From the NCBI RefSeq assembly GCF_014356525.2, contig NC_052514.1:3488046-3552045 (forward strand): a stretch of 64,000 bases of DNA, in the 5' to 3' direction. The DNA is from Nilaparvata lugens (Eukaryota > Arthropoda > Insecta > Hemiptera > Delphacidae). A model generated the notes under the pieces. That model worked only from the letters and a program-made list of their open reading frames with translations. It did no database searches and was not told the origin of the DNA. This document shows positions 21,188 to 30,950 of this stretch, piece by piece. The stretch's first letter is position 1, and every line of letters starts with the position of its first letter. The position numbers and the translations under genes are program-made.

Positions 21188-21590
21188 GTGAGGTCCAAGT
21201 TATAATGTCAGTGGAGAAAGATGAGAGAACAGTGTTGCCGATTGTATGCCTTGTCACTGCCCTCTATAGAAGGTAGCTGATACCGGCATATCTGATGTAA
21301 TATCAACTGATCATTCTTGTCGTAAATAATTAATTATATTTTATTCGTGAAGAGAATATATTTCTCAATCATTCAATTATACTCATGCTGAGATCAAATA
21401 TTTAGTTGCTTTAATATATTCCTACGTAGATAGAAAACATATCTGGCAACATTACAGAGGTAGAAAAGGATAGCTCTATTTGCTTTGTCATTCACTCATT
21501 CATTTAATATTAAGTGTTGACGCTGTTCATAGCTGATTCTGCCTTGTCAATGCCTTCTATAGACGGTCATTGATCTTCTATCATTTTTCA
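21188..21590 (+). mobile_element. Family F element in the left arm of the large inverted repeat
   Basis: Starts GTGAGGTCCAAGTTATAATG and carries the family's GTTGCCGATTGTATGCC, GTAGCTGATACCGG and AAGAGAATATATTTC parts. The distal end is degraded near 21500-21590. The first ~85 bp also exist in the right arm (inverted, 24480-24560), so the family F end was there before the duplication, and the two arms then diverged. Confidence 0.65.
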
Positions 21591-21778
21591 AATGATAGAA
21601 AGACATCAACACCAATGCTAACCAAATACTGCAAAATTTCTTCAGGGTTGTTCATGATTCGAAAACTGCTCAATAGGTCAAATTTCAAACCACTCTCGAT
21701 AGAAAAACGTGTTGTTTCAGAATTGCTTTAGCACTCTACATTGTTACTCCTCACACTGGAATTGGAACGCCTCAATTT

Positions 21779-22260
21779 CACTTTTTCTTCTTCTTCTTCA
21801 CATCTTCTTTTTCTTCTCCTTTTTCATCCTCTCGTTCTTCCTCTGTTTCTTTTCATTCTAACTCCTCTTCTTCTCGACCTTCTTATACTTCTCATCCTTC
21901 TTCTTCTTCTTATTCTACTTCTTCTCTTCTTGGTCTTCTTATCTTCTTCTTCTTCTCCTTTTCTCCTCCTCCTCATCCCTCTCCACCAACTCCTCCTTCT
22001 CCTTATTCTTCTCCTTTTTCTCCCTCTCGTTCTCCCTCTGTTTCTTTTAATTCTTCCTCTTCTTCTACTCGACCTTCTTATTCTCTTTCTTCTTCTTAGT
22101 TTCCTCTTCTCCATCTTCTTCTCCTCCTCCTCCTTCTTATTGTTTTTCTCCTTTCTCTTCCTTTCTCTTCCTCTTTCTTTTAATTCATCCTCTTCTTCTT
22201 CTTCTTCTCGACCTTTTTATTCGTCTACTCTTCCTTCTTTGTCCTTTACTCATATTTTTC
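21779..22260. repeat. Pyrimidine-rich TTC/TCC block
   Basis: The plus strand is almost all C and T, made of TTC, TCC and CTC triplets for about 480 bp. Two imperfect sub-repeats are visible (TTCATCCTCTCGTTCTTCC at 21823 and TTCTCCCTCTCGTTCTCCC at 22017). The open frame across it is a composition effect. Confidence 0.9.
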
Positions 22261-22626
22261 TACTATTTTCTCAACTCAACCCTATCCTCTCTCAAAGCTT
22301 AATTCTGTTAGAAAAATTCGTACCCAGCCCCTTCTCTTTCTGCTTCTATCACTCTTTTATCCTTTTCTACTCCCTTCTCATTGTGCGTCAGTCCAGTAAA
22401 AGCGTTTTGTCAGACTCTGTTCAATGTATAAAGACGCTCTTGTATTCCCCATCCTCCTAATCCCCTATCCCTATTTATCAATCCCTCTTTATTCCTCTTC
22501 AACCTATCACTATTCTCTCTCACTCTCTCATACATCTATTGTGCCGTGGCATCTAGATGAAATTGCTGTACAAAAGAACTCACTCGGATAGAACTCAATT
22601 TATATGTGTTGTGTGGTGGGTGGCTG
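22261..22626. other. CT-rich tail of the TTC block
   Basis: A more degenerate pyrimidine-rich continuation with TCTCTCACTCTCTC near 22515. It holds no gene. Confidence 0.5.
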
Positions 22627-23550
22627 TTAAGGTGCGTACAGATATACGCGCCGCGAACATGAGCAGCTCACTTTTAATCTGACTTTATCTGTATTTTTAC
22701 AGAAACGGTAAGATACAGATAATTGACCGAGCGAAGTAAGGTCTAAGATACAAGTCGACGGTTTGGCATTTCTCTTAATGTTTAAATGCTTGAATGTTTT
22801 TATGTTGCGCATTTATGGCGAAACGCAGTAATAGATTTTCATGAAATTTGACAGGAATGTTCCTTTTTAAATTGCGCGTCGACGTATATACAAGGTTTTT
22901 GGAAATTTTGCATTTCAAGGATAATATAAAAGGAAGAAGGAGCCTCCTTCATACGCCAATATTAGAGTAAAAATCCGACTATAGAATTATTCATAATAAA
23001 TCAGCTGTCTAGTGGACTATAATACTACCCGTTCAAAAACATCGAAAATCTTGGAAATGTATCTTTCCATTAACGTTAGTAGACAGTTGACTATAATACT
23101 ACCCGTTCAAAAACATCGAACATCTTGAAAATTGTATCTTTCCATCAACGTTGTAGACAGTTGCAGCCAGACCTGATAACAGCGCTCACACTCACATTCC
23201 GGGACGACACGTCACGGTACGATATAGGACAGAAAGCTCTATGTTTATTTAGGATTTTTTCTAGACATTTTTAATTGATAAGCTATTTATTAATTTTTGA
23301 GAAAACATAACAAAAGGTCAATGTAACTCATTGAGCGCGAGGTCCACTGTTCACAGAACTACTAGTAGAGACCTAGGCATCAGCTGATTAAAAGTGAATT
23401 GCTCATCTATCTCTTCCAATCTCTTTTAATCAGCTGATGCCTAGCTTTTTATATCTGTATCTTACCGTTTCTGTAAAAATACAGATATAATCAGCTGATT
23501 AAAAGTGAATTGCTCATGTTCGCGGCGCGTAAATCTGTACGCACCTTTAA
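22627..23550. mobile_element. Family C inverted-repeat element interrupted by family B
   Basis: The left half (22627-22721: GGTGCGTACAGATATACGCG, CCGCGAACATGAGCAGC, TACAGAAACGGTAAGATACA) and the right half (23367-23550: AGCTGATTAAAAGTGAATTG, CATGTTCGCGGCGCGTAAAT, CTGTACGCACC) together form one family C element. The compact uninterrupted copy is at 27534-27690. The break is filled by the long family B copy. Part of the right half is itself repeated (TCAGCTGATGCCTAG occurs with its inverse around 23380-23440). Confidence 0.8.
22722..23366 (-). mobile_element. Family B element, long form
   Basis: Inverted copy with both family ends (ATTGACCGAGCGAAG at the left; CTGTTCACAGAACTACTAGT at the right). 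At 645 bp it carries interior sequence the short copies lack: two tandem ~67-bp units starting CTATAATACTACCCGTTC (about 23029 and 23096), then GATAACAGCGCTCACACTCA and an AT-rich 150 bp. It may be closest to the parent form, the others being internal deletions. No coding frame. Confidence 0.8.
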
Positions 23551-23844
23551 ACTTAACAAGCAAGTGGGAATGAGTGGGTATGGTGACAATGCAATTTTAA
23601 ATGACGCAGATGTATTAAATGTTGCAAGACTGATTGATTGACTTGATGCAGAGTGATAGAAGTAGAAATAAAATGTTGAAGAAGTAAGGAATGAAGAGAA
23701 AGTAAGATAGAAAAGTAGAAGAAGTAGGTAAACTAGAAATAGAGTTATACTGGATCGACAAAATGAAGCCATTTTGATGACGTAACAGTATCAGCCAATG
23801 AGAATGCGTTGTGGGCGTGGACTTGTGAAGTGTACTCGCACGGG

Positions 23845-24265
23845 GATTGGTCGACAGTGTGTGACGTGATAGATCTCTCAACTGACGTTCAAATTGGAAT
23901 ACACCAATAGAATTTGGTAAGGGCATCTTGTGAATGAAGTCCACTGTCTTGTTTCTTATAATAGTAGTGTTCATATTTCAATGGAATTTTCCATAATAAT
24001 TGACAAGAGGAATGAAGAAGAGAAGAAGATAGAAATCTAGAACAAAAACAAAAAAAGGGAAGAAGAAGAAGAAGAAGTAGAAGGAGAAGAAGAAGGAAAA
24101 GAAAAAGATGAAGAAGAAGAAGAAGAAGAAGAAAAAGAAGAAGTGGGAGAACAAGAAGAAAAAAGAAAAACGGAAATAATAGGACGAACGACAATAATAT
24201 GAAGACGATCGGGAAGAAGAAGAAGAAGAAGAAGAAGAAGAAGAAGAAGAAGAAGAAGAAAAAGT
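23845..24265. repeat. GAA block preceded by a repeated 80-bp leader
   Basis: The leader GGATTGGTCGACAGTGTGTG, GATAGATCTCTCAACTGACG lies before a GAA-triplet block (tightest at 24060-24150 and 24213-24262). The same leader (GGATTGGTCGACAGTGTTTG, ATAGATCTCTCAGATAATG) recurs at 24713-24775, again just before a GAA block. The GAA part here is the counterpart of the left-arm TTC block. Confidence 0.8.
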
Positions 24266-24699
24266 AGAAGAAAAAGTGAAATTGAGGCGTTCCAATTCCA
24301 GTGTGAGAAGTAACAATGTGGAGTGCTAAAGCAATTCTGAAACTACACGTTTCTCTTTCGAGAGTGGTTTGAAATTTGACCTAGTCAGCAGTTTTCCAAT
24401 CATGAACAACCCTGATGAAATTTGCAGTATTTGGTTAGCATTGGTGTTGATGTCCTTCTATCATTTGACAAATGGTAGTGACAAGGCGGAAGATCGACAA
24501 CGCTGTTCTCTCATCTTTCTTCACTGACGTTATAACTTGGACCTCACCATCTGACTATCTATCAGTCTGCAACGAAAACATGATGCCGTGGATACCTGAC
24601 TCACTGTTGGCCGGTTGCAGAGTCGTCACATAACTTTATAGTCTCGTATTTAGCCTATGTGCATCCACATAAACATAATTTGCGTTGCACAGACGCCAC

Positions 24700-25165
24700 A
24701 CAGCTATGTGGGATTGGTCGACAGTGTTTGACGTGATCAAATAGATCTCTCAGATAATGTTCAAATCAGTTCAAATTTTTAAAAGAATAAGAAGAAGTAG
24801 TAGAAGAAGAAGAAGAAGAAGAAGAATCATGAAGAGATGAATAAAAACGAAGAGGTGATCAAAGAACGTAGCGAATGATATGGGAAAAATTCGAAATATA
24901 CAGTGATAAAAAATCATCAATAAGAGGAAAGGATAGAAAGAGAGATGACGATGACAGTAGATATGCGAAGAAGAAGAGCGATGCGAAAAAGAGAGAGAGA
25001 AATGAGGAAGAGAGAAAGAAGAGGCAGAAGAAGAAGAAGATGAATATGCGAGGAAGAAGAGAGATGAAAGTATAGGATGAAAATGAAGGAGGAGTAGACA
25101 TTCTAGTGAACGAGAATGAAAAAAGTGCTGGAAAAGAAGGAGGAGAGAGGAATAAGACGAATTTT
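24700..25165. repeat. Second leader plus GAA/purine-rich block
   Basis: The repeated leader at 24713-24775 is followed by GAAGAAGAAGAAGAAGAAG near 24798 and a degenerate purine-rich stretch to about 25160. Frames of 66-110 codons on the two strands are lysine/arginine/glutamate-rich or serine/phenylalanine-rich, as triplet composition predicts, and are not called genes. Confidence 0.8.
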
Positions 25166-25480
25166 TCTCTCACAATTGAGCAGTGCTCCATGTATATTCC
25201 ACATCATAATAATATAAGAACATCAGACATTCTTCAGAAGTGACGGACGGCTCCTTGATAAATTACATTATTCTGGGGCCCGCAATATCTTGAAGGTTAC
25301 ATTATAGTTGCATGGTATAAAGATAAGAAATTATCATTCCTCTTCAACCTACACGAATGATACGACACTCATTTCGAGCACTACATTATATTTGAAACGA
25401 ATGAAATATCCTACTCATGTGAAGAAGCATAATATCATGGTAGCAACGAGCGTAAAGAGTTCCTACTTTTATTCATTTAT
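25166..25480. other. No recognisable feature
   Basis: Ordinary AT-rich sequence between a GAA block and a family N element. Confidence 0.4.
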
Positions 25481-26545
25481 TTTCGCCACACTGCACAGAA
25501 AGCAGCTGTTTTCCAGTCCCTACGTAGATCTGAAAGACATTGTTTGCAGACGACTCTCGTCTGACGTCAGAACAGGTTTCTATCCGGCCTAGGCCGGAAA
25601 GAGTACCCTTTCCAGCTGCTAACATGGAACTAAGAAAGGTGATCAAAAACCAGCTGATCAAAAAACTTTTCATTATTTGGGTTCATTATTAAATAATTAA
25701 AACATTTATAATAATATCATCTTATTGTCATTTGAAAGAATAAAAAAGTATAAACTCAACCTCCCACATAATTGAACATAATCTTTTAGGTTATTTAGAC
25801 AAATCAGAATAATAAAATGAAAATACTTGGACAATTTCCTGATTTTCAGATTACCTCAGATTTGCTAGAGCTATCACCTTCCACTTCTGCTTTCGGAAGT
25901 GCTTAGTAAACAACTATTCTCATATATATATAATGTTTATTTTTGTGTGTGGCGAAAAATAACGTTCGCACCACGGGCAAAAATGTTTTTCCGGCTCTCA
26001 ATCTTTTCTAGTCCTCGGTCTACGGCCTCGGACTTGAAAACCGATTTCGAACCGGAAAAATCTCATTTTCTGCTCTAGGTGCGAACGAGACTCATTTTCA
26101 GAACCGGAAAAATCTCATTTTCTGCTTTCCATTTAGGGCCGAAAATGAGACTTTTCCGGCTCGAAATCGGGTTTCAATCATCCGGCTCGAAATCGGAAAC
26201 ACATCTTTGCCCATGGTGAGAACGATATTTTTCGCCACACAGAAAAATAAAACAATATACATAATTATATGAGAATAATTGTTTATTAGGTACTTCCAAA
26301 AGCAAAACTGGAAGGTCATAGCTCTAGCAAATCTGAGGTTATCTGAATAACAGGAAATTGTCCAAGTATTTTTATTTTTTATTCTGATTCGTCTAAATAA
26401 CCTAAAAGATTATGTTCAATTATGTGGGAGGTTGAGTTTATAATTTTTTATTCTTTCAAATGACAATAAGATGATATAATTATAAATGTTTTAATTATTG
26501 AATAATAAACACAAATAATGAAAAGTTTTTGATCAGCTGTTTTAG
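25481..26545. mobile_element. Family N fold-back element, two facing arms
   Basis: The right arm (about 26135-26545) is the inverted copy of the left (about 25640-26070). AAACTTTTCATTATTTGGGT, CCCACATAATTGAACATAAT, CTCAGATTTGCTAGAGCTAT and GTGTGGCGAAAAATAACG all have partners such as ATTATGTTCAATTATGTGGG. The centre has several GAGCCGGAAAA/TTTTCCGGCTC pairs. The leader at 25481-25640 (CGCCACACTGCACAGAAAGC, GGCCTAGGCCGGAAAGAGTA) also precedes the copy at the right edge of the window. No coding frame. Confidence 0.8.
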
Positions 26546-26701
26546 CACACTTGAAATTTGGCCAATCTGAATGTCAACGTCAACAATGCTTGTTGTCATC
26601 GACTTCGGAAGTTTAGGTTACAACTTCTATCCTACTCTGAAAATCGAATTTGAATAGATTATAATATTTATATCTTATCTGTATTTCATTCATCCAAATA
26701 A
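26546..26701. other. No recognisable feature
   Basis: Short AT-rich stretch between the fold-back element and the 68-bp duplication. Confidence 0.4.
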
Positions 26702-26837
26702 AATGATAGTATCTTAGTGCAAAATACTTTATTCAATTCTAGAAGCATTAACTGATTCCGTTTCATAAAAATGATAGTATCTTAGTGCAAAATACTTTAT
26801 TCAATTCTAGAAGCATTAACTGATTCCGTTTCATAAA
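26702..26837. repeat. Perfect tandem duplication of 68 bp
   Basis: AATGATAGTATCTTAGTGCA through GATTCCGTTTCATAAA occurs at 26702-26769 and again at 26770-26837 with no difference that I can see. Perfect identity points to a very recent event or an assembly duplication. Confidence 0.97.
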
Positions 26838-27388
26838 CTATTTTGTAAACACGTTCACATCAAATCAGAATCAGCTGACTTCAAGGTTATTTTACAGCCC
26901 TAGGGCCGTAAAAATTTTACCGGCCTGGTCAGAAAACAATCACTTTCGGCCTCCATATGACGCACGAAAACCAGCTTATTACATCCAAGTGGGGCGAAAA
27001 ATACGATTACAATATCTCTCTGGAGACAACAGGTCAAAACCCACAACTATCTCCTCAATTTATATTATAATAATGTCACAAAATACAAATAAACTTAGTT
27101 AGCAAAATTGGGAAAAGTCGGCGTTCAGATCAGGTCATTCAGTTCACGCAGTTAAAGTAGAAAATGAAAGCAAAATAAATGGAAACGGTTCTTCAAAAGC
27201 CTCAGAGGTCCTAACTGTGCAGTAAATCGTGATAAGCCCCGGTAATATTTTTGTTCAAACTCTCTACTCACTACTGACACCCTAGCTCGTAAATTCTGAT
27301 TCAAATCATTGCACAAGAGTAATTAAACATATTTTTCAAAACAGAACAAGAATGTTAATAGGTTCAGAATGAAGGTTTTTGAATAACA
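26838..27388. other. No recognisable gene; one GGCCTGG/GGCCGTAA-rich patch
   Basis: Near 26895 CAGCCCTAGGGCCGTAAAAA and GGCCTGGTCAGAAAAC resemble a decayed short-element end. The remainder is AT-rich and unassigned. Confidence 0.4.
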
Positions 27389-27811
27389 ATAGAGAAAAGA
27401 TAACATACCATGGTATAGGTCGATTATGTTCCAAATATCAAACCGTTTTTTGTTAACGCAAGTCGATTAATTTTGTCTACTATCTATTATTACTGTTTTG
27501 TTGGGGTGAGAGTGTAAGAACGGCACAGTATGATAAGGTGCGTACAGAACATGAGAAATTCACTTTTAATCAGCTGATGCCAAGCTTTTTTCATCTGTAT
27601 CTTACCGTTTCTGTAAAAATACAGATATAGTCAGCTGATTTAAAGTGAATTGCTCATGTTCGCGGCGCGTATATCTGTACGCACCTTTAAACTACCAGCG
27701 TCTCATCTATCTTCACAAAAAGGAACTTTTGGGATTTTGAGTTAACATTGAAAATTGGAACATAAACGCCCTATACCATGAGATATCCTCTTGTACTACA
27801 ATTTCTCTATG
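27389..27811. mobile_element. Family E element, copy 2, with family C nested inside
   Basis: The left end ATAGAGAAAAGATAACATAC, CCATGGTATAGG and the right end CGCCCTATACCATGAGATAT, AATTTCTCTATGG are the family E ends. The inner AACGGCACAGTATGA is interrupted at 27534 and resumes at CTACCAGCGTC, exactly where copies 1 and 3 read GGCACAGTATGAGAGACTAC. The insert is the 157-bp family C element. Confidence 0.85.
27534..27690. mobile_element. Family C inverted-repeat element, compact copy
   Basis: AAGGTGCGTACAGAACATGA at the left and CTGTACGCACCTT at the right are inverted, and AATTCACTTTTAATCAGCTG pairs with AGCTGATTTAAAGTGAATTG. A smaller inner pair (TATCTGTATTTTTACAG and its near-inverse) makes a nested hairpin. 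The left arm lacks the CGCGCCGCGAAC part, which the right arm keeps. Non-coding. Confidence 0.85.
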
Positions 27812-28178
27812 GAATAACTCTCAAATTTAATAGAAAATGAAAGATTGTTACCAACAATGTGATGATATCAGTTGTACTGCTTTCAATATGGCGGACTTAC
27901 CTGCAAAGACGAAGAAAAATATTATTAGTACAGTTATTGAGAAGTTCAAATGAGCCTAATCGTAAAATTCCGATAAGAGTTGTTCAATCTCGTCTCAAGG
28001 CTGTATTAGTTTGAATGCTCCGCCATTGTGGGCGTGTCTTGTCTCGGCCAATGGCAGACTTGAACCGTGAATGCAACACTCAAGCCTTTATTTCATTCAA
28101 CTACCAATCACATGTCTCTATTTACACTGGAGAAATTCTGCTGACCGATATTTTCAATCTTTCAGTTTATTATAGAGA
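27812..28178. other. No recognisable feature
   Basis: No repeat or gene recognised. A 68-codon open frame overlaps the neighbouring Helitron-like element and is not convincing. Confidence 0.4.
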
Positions 28179-28411
28179 AGCAGGTAACCCATGCTCCGCA
28201 AGGGTCTATTTTAAAACTTGACGTAAAGGAATCTTGAAGAATTGAAGATAGTCTAATACCATCCTCGGTTAATTAAGAATCTATTTACAAAATGTTAAGT
28301 TAATCAGTCCTGTAGTTCAGACGTGATAATGCGTCAAACATAATTTTCCTATCCCGTACTCTAAGCTGGTACGTGTATAAGCCAGTTCTTTCCTTTATTA
28401 TAGTATAGAGT
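28179..28411 (-). mobile_element. Short Helitron-like element (family K), minus strand
   Basis: Read on the minus strand it begins TCTATACTCTATACTATAAT, AAAGAACTGGCTTATACACG and ends GCATGGGTTACCTGCTT, matching both ends of the element at 7394-8557 (GGTCACCTGCTAGT) in about 230 bp. The last bases are CTTC instead of CTAG, so the 3' end has decayed. No coding frame. Confidence 0.6.
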
Positions 28412-28790
28412 ATAGATTGATGATAGAGTAGCAGCCGAAACTACTTTATTCAAATATTTGAATTCTTTATTAATTCATACAAAAAGTACATCATCAAAAT
28501 GATAGGGAGAGAAAAAATAAGGTAACCTTGTGCTATTCCTCTCCCAAATTTATACAAGGTTACACATAGTCCAAAATAGGTTAAGTCTTGTAGTTGTTCA
28601 CTTCACAAAATTTTCAGTCTTTAATTATATGTTATTCCTACTCTATTCACAATGTTGATTCTTAAATTTAGATTTAAATGTTGATTTACATAATCAATAG
28701 TGGTTGTGACAATAACTATATAATACTATGAATAATCATCATAACATCACCTTGACTACAACAATAAAAGTTGAAGCCATCAAGCCTTAG
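28412..28790. other. No recognisable feature
   Basis: AT-rich, unassigned. Confidence 0.4.
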
Positions 28791-28926
28791 TGACGGTTGC
28801 AGAAAAGACAGTTAAATTTCAATCGTGATTGATTCCACAAGATGTCTTATCAAAAAGACCTTCTCTGATTAGTTCTCGTGAAACTAATCAAGGTTAAAAT
28901 TTAACTGGCTTTTGTGCAACCGGGCC
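28791..28926. mobile_element. Family H inverted-repeat element, diverged copy
   Basis: Left TGACGGTTGCAGAAAAGACA, GTTAAATTTCAATCGTGATT; right CTAATCAAGGTTAAAATTTA, ACTGGCTTTTGTGCAACCGG. Same plan as 6469-6619 but with about 20 bp missing from the centre and several substitutions in the left end. Confidence 0.8.
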
Positions 28927-29323
28927 TCAGTCCAGCCAAAAACATCAAGCCATTAAATCATCTTTGACATATTATTTTCTCATCTATTTATATATTTTGT
29001 GATACATGAATCAAAATAATGAATTAGTGATCAATCGATATATTTGTAATACTAGCCAGGCACCAAGCTACCAAACAATTTACCTAAGTTCAAAATCGTG
29101 ATTCTGCTGTATTTAGAATTGAGGATTATAAATACTTATTCCAATTAAACATACAATTTAGCTAAATTCGAACTAAATTGAATTTAATTATGAATCATTC
29201 TGCTACATTTGAAATTATCACACTGATAGTGGGATTACATTTACGACTTGAATTCAAAATAGTCAAATCCTTTTTTTTTTGTTTTTGTGTAGTTGAAAAT
29301 TTGATATCGTGGTAATCATTCAT
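28927..29323. other. No recognisable feature
   Basis: AT-rich, with a T10 run near 29272. Unassigned. Confidence 0.4.
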
Positions 29324-29523
29324 ATTGAATGAAAAAGACTAAGAAATTGTCAAAAAACCACAGATTTATTGATACTTAGAAAGACCGGTTTCGGTTATTA
29401 CACCATTGTCAATCTCTGATAAACTCCTAGCAGAGATTGACAATGGTGTAACAACGGAAACCGGTCTTTCTATTTTTAATAAATCCATGGTTGTTGACAA
29501 TTTCTTAGTCTTTTTCATTCAAT
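29324..29523. mobile_element. 200-bp fold-back element
   Basis: Nearly the whole element is one hairpin. ATTGAATGAAAAAGACTAAG pairs with CTTAGTCTTTTTCATTCAAT, AAAGACCGGTTTCGGTTATT pairs with AACGGAAACCGGTCTTT, and ACCATTGTCAATCTCTG pairs with CAGAGATTGACAATGGT around a loop near 29425. One short tract differs between arms (GATACTTAG against TATTTTTAA). Non-coding. No other copy in the window. Confidence 0.85.
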
Positions 29524-30743
29524 ATAATCGAATACGCTTGCATTCAAAATAGACTTTCTAAATTCAATCTGAATCGTCATTTCCCTTTTATATCAAAATA
29601 ATTAATATGAATCACACCTAATTACTTTGAAAATGTGAATGCAAATACTGTGTACGAACAATTATTGATAAAACGATCAACATTACGCTGAGATTATGTT
29701 AATTTATGCTTAAAACAGCGTGAAATGCGGAATTATTTGACAAATTCATTGAATATTGAACAGATTTCGTCTGCCTAATCAATCATTCATTGGCTTCCAT
29801 GACATGATGTGTTGAGTAATTAAGTGCCTATAAGCGATATGTCAGTCGACGATTCGACTCATAAATTATAAGCTTCTAATCGTTTATTGATATTCCAATC
29901 TGACAGTTGAGGCTAATTACATTTGAGGGGAACCTATGAGAACGTTCCATCAGAAATTTGTCAATGAATAGTTGTTGAGTATTATTGAATCTCAATGTAT
30001 TCACTTTGTATGTTTCTATTGAACTATTTCAAAAATTTTCAATTTTTCACCTGGGATACTACAAACAGATATATAGTTGTCGAGACAGTATATTCATATT
30101 GATTTGATACGTTGATTAGTGAATCTATCTAAGTTTTATTGACAGTTTTTTAATGAAGTGATGACAGGATAAATGCAGTTGATAACATCTCATATATTGT
30201 AATGTGAGTAGATAAGTTTTTTATTAATTTGTTATTTTTAATTAGTTCGAAGGCTAGCTCAACTTCCGATAAATAGAGAAATTGTGATGTATTTCTAATA
30301 ATAACTATTTGTTCAAAAGCGTTCTCAATCAAATTTTGTTTATCGTTACTTTCCTTGCCTTACAACCGATTTATTTCTATGAAAAATCATGTTACATATA
30401 AATTCCCACGTTTCTATACGTTTTCAAGTCCCCTAAGTTCAGAAGTGTGGCTTTAGTCTTTTTAAGTAGTTTTCAAAGTTCCATTACCATGATACGAAAA
30501 AAATATTTCACAAAAGAGAGGCAAATATACATGTATAAATATGGACTATTTAATGAGAAATAGTAAATTATTGAAGAAATACAACAACAAACCCATAAAA
30601 ATACATCTACTAGCAAATACACATACCATAATTATTAATACCTTGTTCAAATCAAGACGAAACTCTTGTGAGAGAAAAATCATTCAACAAACAAAAATGT
30701 AAACACTACAACAGGAAAATTCTTCCTCGAATACCTTCTTTAT
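29524..30743. other. Unassigned 1.2 kb, with a weak family A end
   Basis: At 30348-30445 ACTTTCCTTGCCTTAC and ACGTTTTCAAGTCCCCTAAG resemble the outer end of family A in decayed form. Otherwise AT-rich and without recognisable genes. A 60-codon minus-strand frame near 30240 matches nothing known to me. Confidence 0.45.
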
Positions 30744-30950
30744 ACAGAGTGAGTCATATGTATGGGAACGCTTCAATGAATTGGAGACTGTTGTAGATAT
30801 AATACTGTAACTTCCAGGATAAGTTATTGGTCAAATACTCTACCTTTTGACGTACAACTGAATTTCACCCCTCATAAGGGGGTGACTTAGGGGTTGTAAC
30901 TGGAATGTTTTAAATGTAAACACCCATTGTGTGGTACTGATATGTGAAAA
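30744..30950 (+). mobile_element. Possible end fragment of a Tc1/mariner-like element
   Basis: ACAGAGTGAGTCATATGTAT GGG, at 30744, has the ACAGGGTGAGTCA-like form that many Tc1/mariner-type insect elements show at their termini, and the preceding bases are TAT. The following 200 bp carry ACCCCTCATAAGGGGGTGAC and no coding frame. Only one end is found. Confidence 0.35.

Larger units (their letters stand above)
20877..24624. repeat. Large inverted repeat with TTC and GAA arms
   Basis: Left landmarks recur inverted on the right. CAGGTTTCCACGGCATCATG (20886) pairs with CATGATGCCGTGGATACCTG (24575). TAGTCAGATGGTGAGGTCCA (21178) pairs with TGGACCTCACCATCTGACTA. CACCAATGCTAACCAAATAC (21610) pairs with the sequence near 24431. 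CACACTGGAATTGGAACGCC (21750) pairs with GGCGTTCCAATTCCAGTGTG (24278). The arms then enter a TTC block on the left and a GAA block on the right. The left arm is enlarged by insertions (20929-21170 and part of a family F copy). The 1.5-kb middle holds nested elements. Confidence 0.85.

Noticed and set aside
21741..22460. 239-codon open frame on the plus strand
   Set aside because: Caused by TTC/TCC triplets. The amino acid composition follows the repeat and the inverted counterpart at 24 kb shows the same effect.
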